DNA from: Laburnicola sp. R22_1
Lineage: Eukaryota > Ascomycota > Dothideomycetes > Pleosporales > Didymosphaeriaceae
NCBI GenBank assembly: GCA_014281115.1
Contig: JACONQ010000005.1
Coordinates: 3,286,001-3,350,000, forward strand
Direction: 5' to 3'
DNA: 64,000 nt
Within the stretch, counting starts at the first letter, position 1. Each line of letters begins with the position of its first letter. The notes below the pieces were generated by a model. The model worked only from the letters and a program-made list of their open reading frames with translations. It was not told the origin of the DNA and did no database searches. Shown in pieces: positions 13,846 to 26,090 of the stretch. A program made the position numbers and the translations under genes.

Positions 13846-15048
13846 AGATCTCATACGCTCCATAAGCACAGGGTCATTCTCTAACCTGTATATTATAACC
13901 GCCTCCATAGCAGGCTTTGGTTTGAACCATTTAGGTCGTTTGTTGGGGAATGCGTAAAAGCAGTCTTTCAGACTATAGCGTTGTTCACAAGCAGGGCACT
14001 TGGGGTTTGATCCCTCTTGGCCTCCAACTGCCGTTGGCTCATCGTCAGTGACTCGTACGGACTGCTTGGATTTGGCTTTAGGGCCAGCTTTATTGGCGCG
14101 TGATCTGCCTCGCTTGGGTGATGCTGCTTTATCCACAGGTTGGGCGTCCCTAGCTGCGGCCTGGGTGGTTACACCACTGTTAGCGAGAGATGGTCCTGTA
14201 ATAGCAAAGGCGCCCCTTTGTTTACCCTTAATTAGGTGCTGCATTACTATTTGTTCTTAGAAGAGTTTTACTATCTCTTTTCTATTAATAGTCTTGTCCT
14301 TACTTTCGTGTTGTAGGAAGGTCATAACCTATTAGGATGCGACATTAGTGACCGCTTTTATAAAATCTTGTTTAACTAAGTCTAGCTCCTAAAGCTCTGA
14401 CACACAATTGTACTTAGCTTCTGTAGCTGCATGATCGTACTTAGCGAGCCAGGTGTACTATGAACCGACTGATCTTATTGGTTTAAGAGCGTCTTAGTAC
14501 CTGATTCTTGCTCTTCTTTGTTCATCGTGTTGGTCAACCCTAACTATTTTTGTGAGGTTCTTGATCCATTATCTAATTAATTTACCTAGGGTGCAGCAAT
14601 TGGACTGTAAATGTGCTAAGGTGGTGGTTTGAATGAGAATAACCAGCTTATCTAGGTTCTCCTTCTCCTGTTCGTACTTTCGATCTAGGAGCTTGTAGAT
14701 TTCGAGTTGATTCTTATAGAAATTGGTATCGATTTTGTACGCCTTTTCGCCAGCCGGCGATAGGTGCGATGGTAGCGATGGATGGGCGTTGTTGGTGTTT
14801 CTGTTGACGAAAGCGGGAGCTGGTTGATAGGCACTAATATTCAGTGCGACTAGCATGACCAGTTCTACCATCGGTTCATTGTTGAGGGATGGGTCAATAA
14901 GATCCTATGCTTTCAACAACTAGGCTCGGGCATTAATTTGCCTTAGCCATGGTGTGTAGTTCGAGTAATTGGTCAGGATCACTATGGGATCCCTAAGTGT
15001 TAATAGAGACATGATTTTTGGTTTGATTAAGGCAGTGAGACTCTTAAT

Positions 15049-15364
15049 TGTCAGATACGTAAGTATCTTTAATGAGATAAGATGAAAGTGATGGATTTAA
15101 TAATGAATTGATTGTCGAGTGATCTCTGTCGGAGAAGCTTAGCTATCGTACGCAATATCTATCTAGCGCTAAGACGCACTAGTAATAGTGCGGAGTAGTG
15201 TAACAGTAGTACGCCAGTCTCCTTTGTGTATTTCACAGTGATCTCACAGTGAAATCACTAAGTTACACCAACTGTCGTCATAAGGAGACCATGTGATCGG
15301 ACGCACGTGACTACTGGATTTCACAGTGAAATCACAGTGATTTCCAGTGACCTGATATCTGACA
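15049..15364 (-). repeat. 5' LTR of Copia-A1
   Basis: 316 bp. The next bases on the element strand (15048 leftward) are ATTAAGAGTCTCACTGCC, the same primer-binding site as in Copia-A2. Compared with the 3' LTR there are four G>A changes within about 40 bp near its left end (15060-15110). Confidence 0.95.
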
Positions 15365-15512
15365 CCAATAATGTAGCCTAGGTACTCTGTCTCTTCCTAA
15401 TAAAACTCGCACTTGCTAAGTTTAACATATAGTTTGGCCTTATATAGCCTTTAAAGGACTTCTTTTACATATTATTTGTGTTTCTCTTTTATATTAGAGA
15501 AGATAAGTATAT
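15365..15512 (-). pseudogene. gypsy RT fragment between two copia insertions
   Basis: 148 bp of the gypsy element left between Copia-A1 and Copia-C. On the minus strand it reads KEKHK-stop-YVKEVLKAI… and KCEFY-stop-EETEYLGYI, the RT segment that directly follows the YLDD catalytic loop. Its left end carries the Copia-A1 target duplication CCAAT and its right end the Copia-C duplication TATAT. Confidence 0.85.
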
Positions 15513-15693
15513 TGTAGTCACGTGACTTACGTTAGAGGTGGTGTGTGTAGAAGGTTCTATTTAGGTGTATAGACTACTACCCTTAAGATAAAGCTCTTGT
15601 CCTCTCCTTTCTTCCTTAGTAGACTTCTTACTCCACTTTCTTTTTTGTAAATAGCAATACAGCTTGTTGTCCTTATATGCCTGCCCGCCCATA
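15513..15693 (+). repeat. 5' LTR of Copia-C
   Basis: Begins TGTAGTCACGTGACTTACG and ends CCCGCCCATA, where the partner LTR ends CCCGCCCACA; the terminal CA has decayed to TA. Confidence 0.93.
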
Positions 15694-15706
15694 GTTATAA
15701 GCCCAG
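15694..15706 (+). promoter_or_regulatory. Copia-C primer-binding site (half-tRNA iMet type)
   Basis: GTTATAAGCCCAG directly follows the 5' LTR. Apart from one G>A change it complements the anticodon arm of initiator tRNA-Met (CTGGGCTCATAAC). This matches the half-tRNA priming known for Drosophila copia and Ty5, rather than the tRNA 3' end. Confidence 0.7.
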
Positions 15707-17457
15707 CTGTCGACTTTAACCACTATAGCTGCTAAGCACCTGGCTATTAACTTTAATCGCTGTTGCTACTGCACGTACTGACAAGCTTCTAAGGAGCTGT
15801 TGACAAGCTGTCAACAGAGCTACGTCACTAAGCTACCTTACTAAGCCTCGAGCACGCGTTCCGTACCAAAGAGCCCCTCTAGGAGCCGATAGAGCAAGAT
15901 GCCTACGACCGAGCTAGATGGACTAGTTACGAGGACGACAGTTATACTTAAGAAGCTGGCAGACTGGGAAGAATGGATCTTCCTACGTAAGGATAGCGCG
16001 AATTAAAATTACCTCTGGCCTATAGTTAACCTAGATCTTAATAAGGCGGCACTTAAATAGCTTAAGGAGCCAGTGCCTGTGATACTAGAGCACTACTATA
16101 AGGGGACAGAGCAGGATACCAGCGTTGTGCTGAAAGATATAACAACTAAGGAGTTCTAGCGATACTAGCAGGCGGAGAGAGGCTATAATCGAGCCTTGGC
16201 TAGATATATGATTAATAGGAAAGCGTTGGACAACTTTACCTAGGAGATTGGCAGAATAATTAGCTATCGCCATATACATCTAATCCAGAGCGACAATACA
16301 GCGTACGCTTAATTAAAGAGGCTTAAGAAGTACCTCTACCCATTGACGGCTAAGAGGAAGCTGTAGCTTCTAGCAAAGTATTAGCAATTGCAGAGCCGAC
16401 CCCGCAACAATATTAATACCTGGCTAGATAAGTGGCTACATATTGTACGTCTGTGCGAGGCAGCGAACCTACCTAACGTGACATCGCCGCGAGCACAGCG
16501 CGATTTTCTACTCGCAGTTAAAGAACTTGACGACACATAGGCAACTACTTAGCAAGCCAATCTATTTAAAGCACAGATCTAGGGATAGGCTGTCAAGAGT
16601 ATACACGATCTTATCGCTTAATTTACCATGTACTAGCGTTCGACAAGACTAGTAGCGTTATCGCTCGGCACCTTTGCCACACTAGGCATTAGCACTAATA
16701 AGCCATAGGCAATAGAGAAGAAAGAAAAGACTTAAGATAAGAAGCCTAAGTGTATATGTGGTCTTAGTTATTAATTAAGGACTGCTAGTATCTAGGAGCA
16801 AAGGGCAAGCCTTAAGGATAGATACCTAAATCTAAGATATAAGAACAATTTAATAAGGCTATAGTAAGCCAATTATTATTTAGAGGAGCTATAAAGGCAG
16901 CACTTAAAGCGAATAGGAGCGCAATAAATACTAGAGACTAGGCAGAACTGGCAGCGTCTGCAGTCTCAACAGCATCTTAATAGTTTAATAATTACAGTCC
17001 TATGCTTAACACGCTAAATAGTTATATATTATAGCTTACTATAAGCTTTGACTACGCGAGCAAGCAGATAGTTAAGCCAAGTCTAATTAATTAATGGATT
17101 CTTAATCCAGAATTAAACACACACGTTACTAATAGTAGAGCCTATAGTTAGAAGAAGTAAGCTAATAGGACAGGTGAAGTTATTAAGGCTAAAGATTAAG
17201 AGCTATTAATATATAAGTAGGAAGATGTTATCCTACTTATTAATACGCCTAGAGGCATAGAGTAGATAGAGCTTACATACGTTGCATATATCCTAGGATT
17301 TCTTACTAACGTTATTGGCCTATTACGCTATTAATTAATAGGCATTTATTTTAACTTAGGACGAGACTGCTTATACTAGAAGAGCTAAAAGAATGTTATT
17401 TGTAAGCTTAACTATACTAGCGAACACTAGTTAATAGACGCTAAAGGTATAAAGAGA

Positions 17458-17609
17458 TATTAGTGTGGAGTACGATATTACATAATACTATTAACCTGAT
17501 ATAGACTAGTTGCTAATCACGATTCTGCTACTTAAGCAGTTTCTCTGTTCAGCTTATTATAATCAACTTAGTCTCTTATTCCTAATTGCTACCCTACTTA
17601 TCCCTTACA
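17458..17609 (+). repeat. 5' LTR of Copia-B2
   Basis: 152 bp, with the first dinucleotide decayed from TG to TA. It ends CTTATCCCTTACA. Confidence 0.94.
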
Positions 17610-17623
17610 GTTATGAGCCCGGC
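17610..17623 (+). promoter_or_regulatory. Copia-B primer-binding site (half-tRNA iMet)
   Basis: GTTATGAGCCCGGC begins at the base after the LTR. It complements the anticodon stem-loop of initiator tRNA-Met (…GGGCTCATAAC…), so minus-strand synthesis would be primed from a tRNA cut in the anticodon loop. The same site follows the 5' LTR of Copia-B3 and, with one G>A change, that of Copia-B1. Confidence 0.78.
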
Positions 17624-17718
17624 CTACGCTTAATTCGACTGCAGTTCACACTCTACCTACTTACTACACACGCGCTTTCTATAACAGAGATTAACTTAAC
17701 GAGCTCTAGTTTGCCACA

Positions 17719-20700
17719 ATAAGCAACAAAGAGAACGAGCTAATTGTTAAGGAGACAATTATTCTTAACAAGTCAAGCGATTGGTTAAAGTGGATCTTTC
17801 TACAAAAGAGGACCGCTAAGGCATACAAGATCTAGAACTATTGTAACCCAGATTTAACAGTAAATACTGTTAAGAAAATCTATAATAAGAAACCTAAGGA
17901 GCGACTACTACGCTTATTTAAAAAGGACAACACACCTAATAAAGCTTTAAGTATTATCTAGGGCAATAATAATATTAAACTAGACAAACTTACAAAATCT
18001 AAACAAGAGAACTACACCTTCTGGCATAGGTTCTACGCAACAAAGCTGGCAGCCTAGCAGAAAAAGAAGAATGCTCTTAACAACCTGGCATGGAAGATTG
18101 TAAGGACGATTGCTAGTAGGCATATCCTAGTTATTAAGGATGCTAAAACTCCCTACAAACAACTTATGCAACTTAAGAAGATATTCTATATATTAGTAGT
18201 AGAACGTAAGTATAAGTTGCTCGAGCAATATAACAAGATTAAGAAGGTTCCACAATAATAGAAGATGGATGCTTAGTATAAGAGCTACATCACTATCCTT
18301 CGCGACATAATTAAACTAAAACTACCTAAAGTCTAGGATTATTAAGCACAGCAGGACTTTCTTCGAGCAATTAGGGGAATTGATGAGTCCTTTGTCACGC
18401 ACGAAATTTAGGAGATCACGCGAGCTAAGATAAACAGAACCCTATATATGGATCCTGTTGCACTAGTGGAGAACTATCGACAGTTCTAACGCACCTTGAA
18501 CCCTGTAGCGTCAGCACTTGGAACATATGCCGTTTTAGGACGCCCTAGTCCAAACACTAACAGTAACACCCAGAAACGTACAGTCACGTGCATCTGCAGG
18601 GAATAGCACTTGTTTAAACAGTGCTCCTATATAGTGCCTTCTCTCTAACCTGCTGGATGGAGGCCCAACCTAGTTGTCTCAGCCAAGTTTGACAGAGTTA
18701 GGAAACTAGGCAAAGGCAACCCTTTAAGCGCAGCTCTATTTAGAGCTAAGAAGAAAGCTAGTAAAAAGGCAGCTGCTGCCAACAAGAATAATTTCTTAAT
18801 AGACACTGGTCACCCTCTATTAAATGCTTAAAACTTAACAGGAGCAGTTATGCACTAGCAAGGCAGCCAGAACGCAGCTTAGGTTATTACTTCACTTAGG
18901 ACAACTGCTATTTAACAGTCTCTACCGCTATTAATTAATAAGTGGATACTAGATTCTGGCTCTAATCTACATATTATAAACTATCGGCCAAAGACTTAGG
19001 AGAAGATCCGAGATAGACACCTAGATAATATCCTACTAGCTAGCACACAAGCCCTACAGATATATAAGTGGGGAAATGTTAAGCTGTTTGTTAATACTCT
19101 AACTAGCGAATGTTAAGTGACTATAATATGGGTAGCACTTATTCCCACGTTCTTTATATTAGTAGTGTTACTCTCACGCTGTTAATTAGTTGGTATTAAG
19201 TTCGACTTAGGACGTAGCTATCTCTATCTAAGAAGCGCTTTAATGGATATATTCTGCACACTTAATAAGCAGGGTGGCCATTAGGTTATAGACTCTAATA
19301 AGGCAACACGTCCGAACGTATTAGAGTTGTACACATTCGCAATTTAGTTAAAGTTAGCTAAGCCAAGCTGTATAGAGTGCAAGCCTCTACAAGTCACCCC
19401 TATAGAAGCTTATTAGATGCTAGCTTATGTAGGACAACGCGCGGTTGAACACCTAGAGCAGGCAGTGGATAGTATTAGGCTTATTACTGGCCCCCAAGCC
19501 CTGTAATGGAGGGAATGTGAAAAGTGCATTAACTCTAAGCTTTCTAAGATTATTAGTTGACGCCCTTAACGCGAGCCTGCGACACGCCCCTTTAAACGTA
19601 TTGGCATTAACCTTATACAACTTAGAAAGATAGGTAAAGCTTGCTATAATAGGGACAAGTGGCTCTTATACGCTATGTGTTAACATAGCAGATACCATTT
19701 AGAGAAGACTCTTTATAATAAGAAGAAGGAGACTCTAACGCGCTTAGTTTAACAGATACTAGCGCTTATACAGACCTAGTTTAACGCGATTGTTATATAC
19801 GTTTGCTGTGACAATAAAAAGGGTTATACTAATCTCTAGGAGGTCTTTTAAGACCTGGGTATTATAGCTAAGCAACGTGCTGTTAGTGTAGAAGAGATGA
19901 CTAGCCTGCCTAAGAAGGCTGGTAACCTTATTATTACTGCAGTAAGAGCTTTGCGGATTAAAGCAAATTTGCCTAAGGAACTAGCTAATAAGTTATGCCT
20001 AACAGCTATTTACATCCTCAATTAATTGCCAATAAAGGTTCTTGACTAGAAGACGCCCTACGAATATGTACGCAAGGTAAAGCCGTCTCTTGCACATATA
20101 GACGTTATTAGTGCCAAAGCCCTATTCCGTAATACTAAGGTGGCCAAAGGTGACAAGCTCGAGTTAAGGTCGATTACTGGATGGCTAGTTGGATATAAAG
20201 GAACGAATATCTTCTGTGTATGGGTTTCTGGGGCTGACAGTGTTGTTCAAACACGTGATGTTGTCTTTGTACGAGACCAACGCTACTCGGCTCTACAACT
20301 TAAGCCTATGACGGAGGAGATACAACGCGTAGTCAGAGTCCTTAATATCGATTCATTGGACAAGGAGGAAGATCCTGTTATTAAGCAGATCCATTATGAT
20401 ATAACACATTGTTAATATACAGTTGAGGATAATATTGAGGATTAAGAAGAAGAGGCTACTAGGCTAGATAATGCCGAAGAGCAGATTTAATAGGAGGCCT
20501 ATAAAGGATTACTTACACCCTAAGAGACACTAGTACCTAGCACTTATAATTGTTCTTAACTAAAAGGCTGAAGAGAGATTGCTTCTGGAGATACTGCGCC
20601 AAACTGCTATTAGAATAACGCTCTAAGATGGACAAACCCTAATATTGCTGCAGACAATATCGTTCTAGGGTCCTGTCGTCGGGGAGGTGGTAGAGGAGAC

Positions 20701-22470
20701 GATACGCCTAGGGACCATTTCAGTACGCACGCTTCTCTGTACTGGCAAACGTTTGCTACGGCAATCGTGCAACTGCCCCTAAATAAAGAGTTGAAGGTTC
20801 ACCGTGATCAACTGCCGCCGCCACCAAAGAACTGGGCTGAGGTCAAATCCCGCCCTAATGCTAATAAGTGGTTCGCTGCTGCGGATAAGGAGATTAAGGA
20901 GCAGCTTTATAAAGGTGTATTTAAGAAGGTGAAAGATAACGTGAAGGAGCACCTAGATGCTAAGACCCTGCCGCTAATGTGGGTTTTCACGTACAAGTTC
21001 GATACTAATAGCTACTTAACTAGCTACAAAGCTCGACTAGTCGTAAGAGGAGATTTGCAGACGACTTAGGATGATACCTACGCAGCCACCCTCGCGGCTC
21101 GAACGCTCCGCTTCCTTATCGCTATTATGTGCGCCTTTGGACTCCTTGCCTACCAGTACGACGTTAAGAATGCTTTCCTCAACGCGTACCTAGCCCGACT
21201 CTGTTACGTCTGGACTCCAGATGGGTTCCGAGACAGACTAGGCAATATGATGCGACTACGCCAAGCACTGTATGGGCTTAAGGATGCCCTAGCGCTGTGG
21301 CACAAACACCTAAAGAAGACCCTTGTTAATATGGGCTTTACTTAAGTTAAGGGTATCCCTTGCCTATTCACTAATGGCAAGCTGATACTATTCTATTACG
21401 TAGATAATATTGTCGTCCTTTTCCGTAAAGGCGATCAATAATATTATTAACAGTTTTAACGCGAGTTCACGAAACAATATGAGATATGAAGCTTAGGAGA
21501 ACTACGCTGGTTCCTAGGGATACGCATTATTAGAGACTATGCGAAAGGCAAGGTCTAGATAATCCAAGACTCCTACATCGCAAAAGTCTGCCACGACCAC
21601 AATCTCCTTTAGGGCAGCCGACACCCTAAGGTCCCTCTGCGCGAGTCTTATCTCCCCCTAAGTACAGATGAACCTAACGCGGAGCGCACCCGCCTATATT
21701 AGATCCTAGTTGGATGCCTTGGCTTCATCTTATATTTCACCTGGCCTGACGTGGCAAAAGCGCACTCGATACTTGCCCGCTATCTAAATAATTTAAGCCA
21801 AAAGCATCTTGCTGCTGTCAAGTCTGTGTGGCAATACTTATACAACTTCTAATTCTGGGCAATTAGAGCAATAATAATAGCACGCTCTAAAAACGCCAAC
21901 TATATTAGTTAAATTGACAATAAGGAAGCTGAGGAGTTGTTGTTCTTTGGTGCCTCTAATGCCGCGTTTGCTGACGATCCTAATACTGCTTAAAGCTCAT
22001 TCGCCTATGTGTTTAAGCTCTATAGTATAGTCATTAATTGGAAGGCAAAAATTATGAGATCTGTTACCAAATCAACTACTAAGGCCGAACTGTTTGCCCT
22101 GTTAACTGCTAGCACTGAGTTATCCTAGTGGATGAACACCTTTGAAGCTATTGGGTTTAATCTAGAGGTTTGACCTACGTTGTACTATGATAACTAGCAA
22201 ACAGTCTCTATCGCTAATAAGGACAAAGAAAAGCTTAACACGAAGCTTAGACATATTAAAGTATATTAGATGTGGATCCGCGAGCAAGTTGAAGCTGGGA
22301 ACATTGACGTTACCTGGATGGGAACTGCTAATATGCCTGCTGATGGATTGACAAAGTCTCTCTCTGATAGTAGCAAGCACGAGCGATTCTTGCAGCAATT
22401 AGGAATGACCGATATCTGCTAACAAGTTATTGGTTTAGAGGATAAGTTTGTTACATCTGTCGTTACCTAA
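17719..22470 (+). pseudogene. Copia-B2 gag-pol, the most readable Copia-B copy
   Basis: One frame of 1583 codons plus stop (17719-22470) with internal nonsense codons but no frameshift. The expected start codon reads ATA (followed by AGC AAC AAA GAG) in all three Copia-B copies. In order: gag (DWLKWIFLQKRTAKAYKIW), zinc knuckle near 18590 (CICREEHLFKQC), protease near 18945 (WILDSGSNLHI, with intact DSG), GAG-preintegrase and integrase (19260-19980), the integrase-RT linker (20140-20415, GWLVGYKGTNIFCVWV), RT (20767-21069 and 21127-21345; catalytic loop YVDNIVVLF near 21400 with Asn for the second Asp), RNase H (LFFGASNAAFADDPNTA) and the tail MPADGLTKSL near 22335. Confidence 0.93.
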
Positions 22471-22569
22471 TAGAGTTCTTCCTAGGGAGGTGCCCTAGAG
22501 GCCCTCTGTTCACTCATTTTGCTTTGTTATACTTTACAGCACTCTGCTACCTTTGTGCTGTGGGAGGTG

Positions 22570-22721
22570 TGTTAGTGTAGAGTACGATATCACATAATAC
22601 TACCAACCTAATATAGACTAGTTGCTAATCACGATTCTGCTACTTAAGCAGTTTCTCTGTTTAGCTTGTTACAATTAACTTAGTCTCTCATTCCTAATTG
22701 CTACCCTACTTATCCCTTACA
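22570..22721 (+). repeat. 3' LTR of Copia-B2
   Basis: 152 bp, preceded by the purine-rich plus-strand primer GTGGGAGGTG (22560-22569). Confidence 0.94.
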
Positions 22722-25700
22722 AGAGACTAGACGCTAGCCCTCTACTTATAGCCTTAGTACACGCCTGCAAGAAGCCTTTATATAAGTCTAAGAAGCTACT
22801 ATAGTTAACTGCAAAGAAAGCATATATTATGTGGGGTCACGCTAGTAGAGAGGCAATTAAGCACCTGCCTAAGAACGTTAAAGGCCTACATATTATAGAT
22901 GGCTAAGCACTAAAGTAGAAGGACTATAAGACGTGTATATAGTTAAAGCTAATAAAGATTATTAGTTAAAGGCCACCTTAAGAACTAGCGACTTGACTGT
23001 TTGAGTGTATTAGCATAGATTTAATATAGCTCCTAGAGCGAGGAGAGCGCTGCTACAATGGCGATTAATACCTATTTTATACTTTTAATTAATATACAAA
23101 GTGGTATAAAGGATGCTATATACTAGATAAGATAAAGGCTACTCTAATAAAGGTCTTTAAGCGATTACTAGCTAAGATAAAGCGGTAATTCTAGAGTTAA
23201 GTTATTATTGTAAGGCTAGATATAGAGACTGGATATGTTAAGCTGCTAGAGCTCTGTAGAGATTTCGGAATCGCTATTAAGGCTAGAGCTACAGAAGCTT
23301 AGAGCGGAGCCATTAAACGCGCAGGCAAATCTATTATAATTTAAGGCAGAGCTATACGCCTATACGTAGGCCTACCGAAGGCGTACACTAATAAGTGCGT
23401 TATATTAGCTATATATCTACTTAATTATATACTAACTAATGCGATATAATAGGAATGCCTATATACTAAAGTTAAGGGAGTGAAGCTATTAGTTGCTTAC
23501 CTTGAGGTAATTAGAGCAAGAGCGTATGTGCTTAATAAGAAGCTACCTAGGGGAGATAAGCTCGAATCTGGAGCTCTAATTGGCCACCTGGTAGGCTTTA
23601 ATTTAACTAACATATTTCGAGTATGGTTACTAATAATTGGACGAGTTATACGAACCTAAGATGTTGTCTTTCTGCGAGGCAAGCTCTATAATAAGCAAGA
23701 AAAGTACGCAGAGAAGAGTTATATTTGTAAGGCAGCAGAGGTGCTTAATATTAAGGAGACGCCTAATTATAGCGATATATTAATTAATTAGCTGTCTACA
23801 CTAGAAGACTATTCCTATAAGCCTAAGCTAGAGCTTAAGTTTGACTCTGAATCTAAGGCTGAGATTAAGGATACTTAACTAGCTTTTATGACTCTAGAAG
23901 AGACGCTAGAGAAGCATAGACTGCGCTAGTTACTAGATAACACAGACTAGGGGAAAGGCTACGCTCTAGCTCTAGAGGAAAAAGAGCTAAATTAAATAAT
24001 AAATAACGCAAAGCGATAAGAGGAGATTGCTAGTTAACTATTATAGGAGAACGTAATAGAGGGTAAGCGAAGTTGGAAGCTAAAGAGCTTTGGCATATAT
24101 CTAGCAATATTTACTGCCTATATTAACCCTATAGCGCTAGCAAAGCTACTTGGCGAGGCGCTAAAGACTTAACTACATTATAATTAGCTGCCACTAAAGC
24201 TAAAGAGGTGGAAGGATCTAGATTGTTACCTATTTGGTGCTAAGTTTAAGAAGGCAAGTAGAGTTGAGATTAATAGTGTTATTAACTATAGATGCTTTGG
24301 AAGAGCTATAGAGCTCGCTAAGTAAGCAGATGCTAAGGTGCTACCACTTATGTGGGTATTCTTGTATAAGTTTGACGAAGATGGATACCTCTACAAATTC
24401 AAAGCTTAACTGGTTGTTCGAGGAGATCTGCAGCAAGACTAGGGCGACACATACGCAGCTACACTGGCTGCGAAGATCTTCCGATGCCTTATCGCCCTGG
24501 CAGCAGCCTTCGACCTAGATCTATACCAGTACGATGTACTCAATGCCTTTCTCAATGCGGAGCTCGATCGACTTACCTACGTACGCTGTCCAGAAGGATA
24601 CGATAAAGAACTTGGAAAACTGCTAGAGCTTAAGCGCGCTCTATACGGACTCCGTGACGCGCCGCAACTATGGTACAAGCATCTCACTGCAACGCTTAAG
24701 AAGATGGGACTAAGACAGGTGCCTAGAGTGCCCTGTCTATACAGTAGTAACTAGCTTATCGTCTTCTTCTTTGTCGATAATATAGTGGTAGCTGTATCCC
24801 GCAGCAATTAAGACGCATACTGTCTATTTAATAGACAGCTAAGAGCAACCTATAACACACGATACCTAGGAGAGCTAAAGTGGTTCCTAGGCATACAAGT
24901 TATTTAAGACCGTGAGCAGAAGCGGATGTGGCTGCTCTAAGATAGCTTCATAGACAAGGTGGCGAAGAAGTACAACATCACAAGCACGAGATACTCAGCA
25001 GTACCGCTAGCAGATGGCCATCTTGGCCTGAGCACAGAAGAGCCAGAGGATTAGTGTACGAAACTCTATTAAGAACTTGTCGGATCGCTAGCCTACATAG
25101 CGATGTACACACGGCCAGACGTCGCACATGCTTACTTAGAACTATCTTGTTACCTACAGAATCTAGGACAGAAGCATATTAGCGCAGCATATTATGTGTG
25201 GAAGTATCTAGTTGGGACAAAGAGGTTAGCTATAGGAGCTTAAGGAGACACTAGCAGTTAAGCTATCTACCTAAGCTTAAGCTTAGGGGGTGCAAGACTA
25301 GCTAATAGAGAACTACTATTCTATAGAGCATTAGACGCAGCTTTTGCAGACGACTTAGAGGCTAGGCGGAGCTCTTAGGGATACCTGTTTGTGCTTTACG
25401 GCATGCCTATTAATTAGAAAGCGACTTTATAACGCTTAGTTATAAAGTTAACTACTAAAGCAGAGCTTCTAGCTCTATTAACAGCTTCTAGCGAGCTTTA
25501 AGCTTGGAATTGACTTTTTAAGAATATTAACTTCGACTTAGAGACTACGTCAGCGATTTACTGCGATAACCTACAGATAGTAGGAATTATTACTAAGGAT
25601 GAGAATAAGCTATTTACAAAACTACGCCACGTCGACACTTACTAGTATTGGCTAAGATAAGAATAGGCAGAAGGACGTATATTAGTCTAGTGGAAGGCTA

Positions 25701-25909
25701 CTAATTAGATGCTAGCTGATGGACTTACCAAGAGCCTTGTACGTTAAAAGCACACTAACTTTATAAGGCAACTTGGCATGCAAGACGTTAAAGGATATCT
25801 ATAGAAGAAGCTTAAGGAGGACTCTACTTTAGATTCTATTGTTTACTACCTATTCTAGTATAGTACAGAGTATTAGCTTTGGTGTAAGTACACCGTAGCT
25901 AGGGGGGTG

Positions 25910-26090
25910 TGTAGCCATATAACTTACGTTAGAGGTGGTGTGTGTAGAAGGTTCTATTTAGGTGCACAGACTACTACCCTTAAGATAAAGCTCTTGCCCT
26001 CTTCTTTCTTCCTTAGTAGACTCCTCACTCCACTCTCTTTTCTGCAAATAGTAATATAGCTTATTGTCCTTATATGCCTACCCGCCCACA
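25910..26090 (+). repeat. 3' LTR of Copia-C
   Basis: 181 bp, starting TGTAGCCATATAACTTACG and ending CCCGCCCACA. It is preceded by the polypurine tract AGGGGGG (25901-25907). Confidence 0.94.

Larger units (their letters stand above)
4953..15012 (-). pseudogene. Copia-A1 gag-pol, broken by stops and by Copia-B1
   Basis: The reading starts at an ATG at 15012 (MSLLTL) and ends at a TGA at 4953-4955. Without the 5266 bp of Copia-B1 plus target duplication it is exactly 4794 bases, the same as Copia-A2, so there are no net indels. Pieces visible: gag with a KCPACEQRYSLKDC zinc-knuckle-like block (about 14010), GAG-preintegrase and integrase (8174-7335), RT (about 6460-5930) and RNase H (5423-5124, including TINCDNQQT). 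It keeps Trp or Gln at some codons that are stops in Copia-A2 (for instance KRPKW and FVSWRP), yet shares other stops with it, such as KLF-stop-EQ and two adjacent stops in gag. The product would be the capsid and replication polyprotein; this copy cannot make it. Confidence 0.93.
4572..15364 (-). mobile_element. Copia-A1, Ty1/copia retrotransposon with nested Copia-B1
   Basis: Bounded by two 316-bp LTRs (4572-4887 and 15049-15364) and by a perfect 5-bp target duplication CCAAT (4567-4571 and 15365-15369). It is inserted in the gypsy RT/RNase H region. After removing Copia-B1 and one copy of its target duplication it is 5527 bp, against 5531 bp for Copia-A2. The two LTRs differ by about five transitions, all C:G to T:A at CpA/TpG, so it is older than, or has been more RIP-affected than, Copia-A2. 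Confidence 0.96.
17458..22721 (+). mobile_element. Copia-B2, Ty1/copia retrotransposon inserted in Copia-C
   Basis: Two 152-bp LTRs (17458-17609 and 22570-22721) and a perfect 5-bp target duplication AGAGA (17453-17457 and 22722-22726). 5264 bp long. It interrupts Copia-C between its protease and integrase. The first LTR starts TATTAG where the others have TGTTAG. Confidence 0.96.
15899..25895 (+). pseudogene. Copia-C gag-pol, broken by stops and by Copia-B2
   Basis: The frame opens at an ATG at 15899 (MPTTELDGLV) and can be followed on both sides of Copia-B2; the 3' end is approximate. Blocks: gag (KLADWEEWIFLRKDS, then a helical gag core), a degenerate zinc knuckle near 16755 (CICGLSY), protease near 17095 (WILNPELNTH, where the family has D-S/P-G, so the catalytic Asp is now Asn), integrase from about 22,900 (ISIDLI, then RDFGIAIKARATEA), RT from about 24,330 (ADAKVLPLMWVFLYKFD; YQYDVLNAFLNAEL; ALYGLRDAPQLWYKHL; FFVDNIVV) and RNase H (DAAFADDLEARRSS; MLADGLTKSL). 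Dozens of TAG/TAA stops; no frameshift was needed. Confidence 0.92.
15513..26090 (+). mobile_element. Copia-C, Ty1/copia retrotransposon with nested Copia-B2
   Basis: Two 181-bp LTRs (15513-15693 and 25910-26090) with a perfect 5-bp target duplication TATAT (15508-15512 and 26091-26095). Length without Copia-B2 is about 5309 bp. It landed at the codon just after the catalytic YLDD motif of the gypsy RT. The LTRs differ by roughly a dozen transitions and the coding region carries very many stops, so this is one of the more decayed copia copies. Confidence 0.95.

Noticed and set aside
14000..14260. 86-codon frames opposite Copia-A gag (also 30234-30494)
   Set aside because: Antisense shadows of the zinc-knuckle region of gag; conserved only because gag is.
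24330..24518. 62-codon plus-strand frame
   Set aside because: Out-of-frame reading inside the Copia-C RT, whose real frame is identified by motifs.
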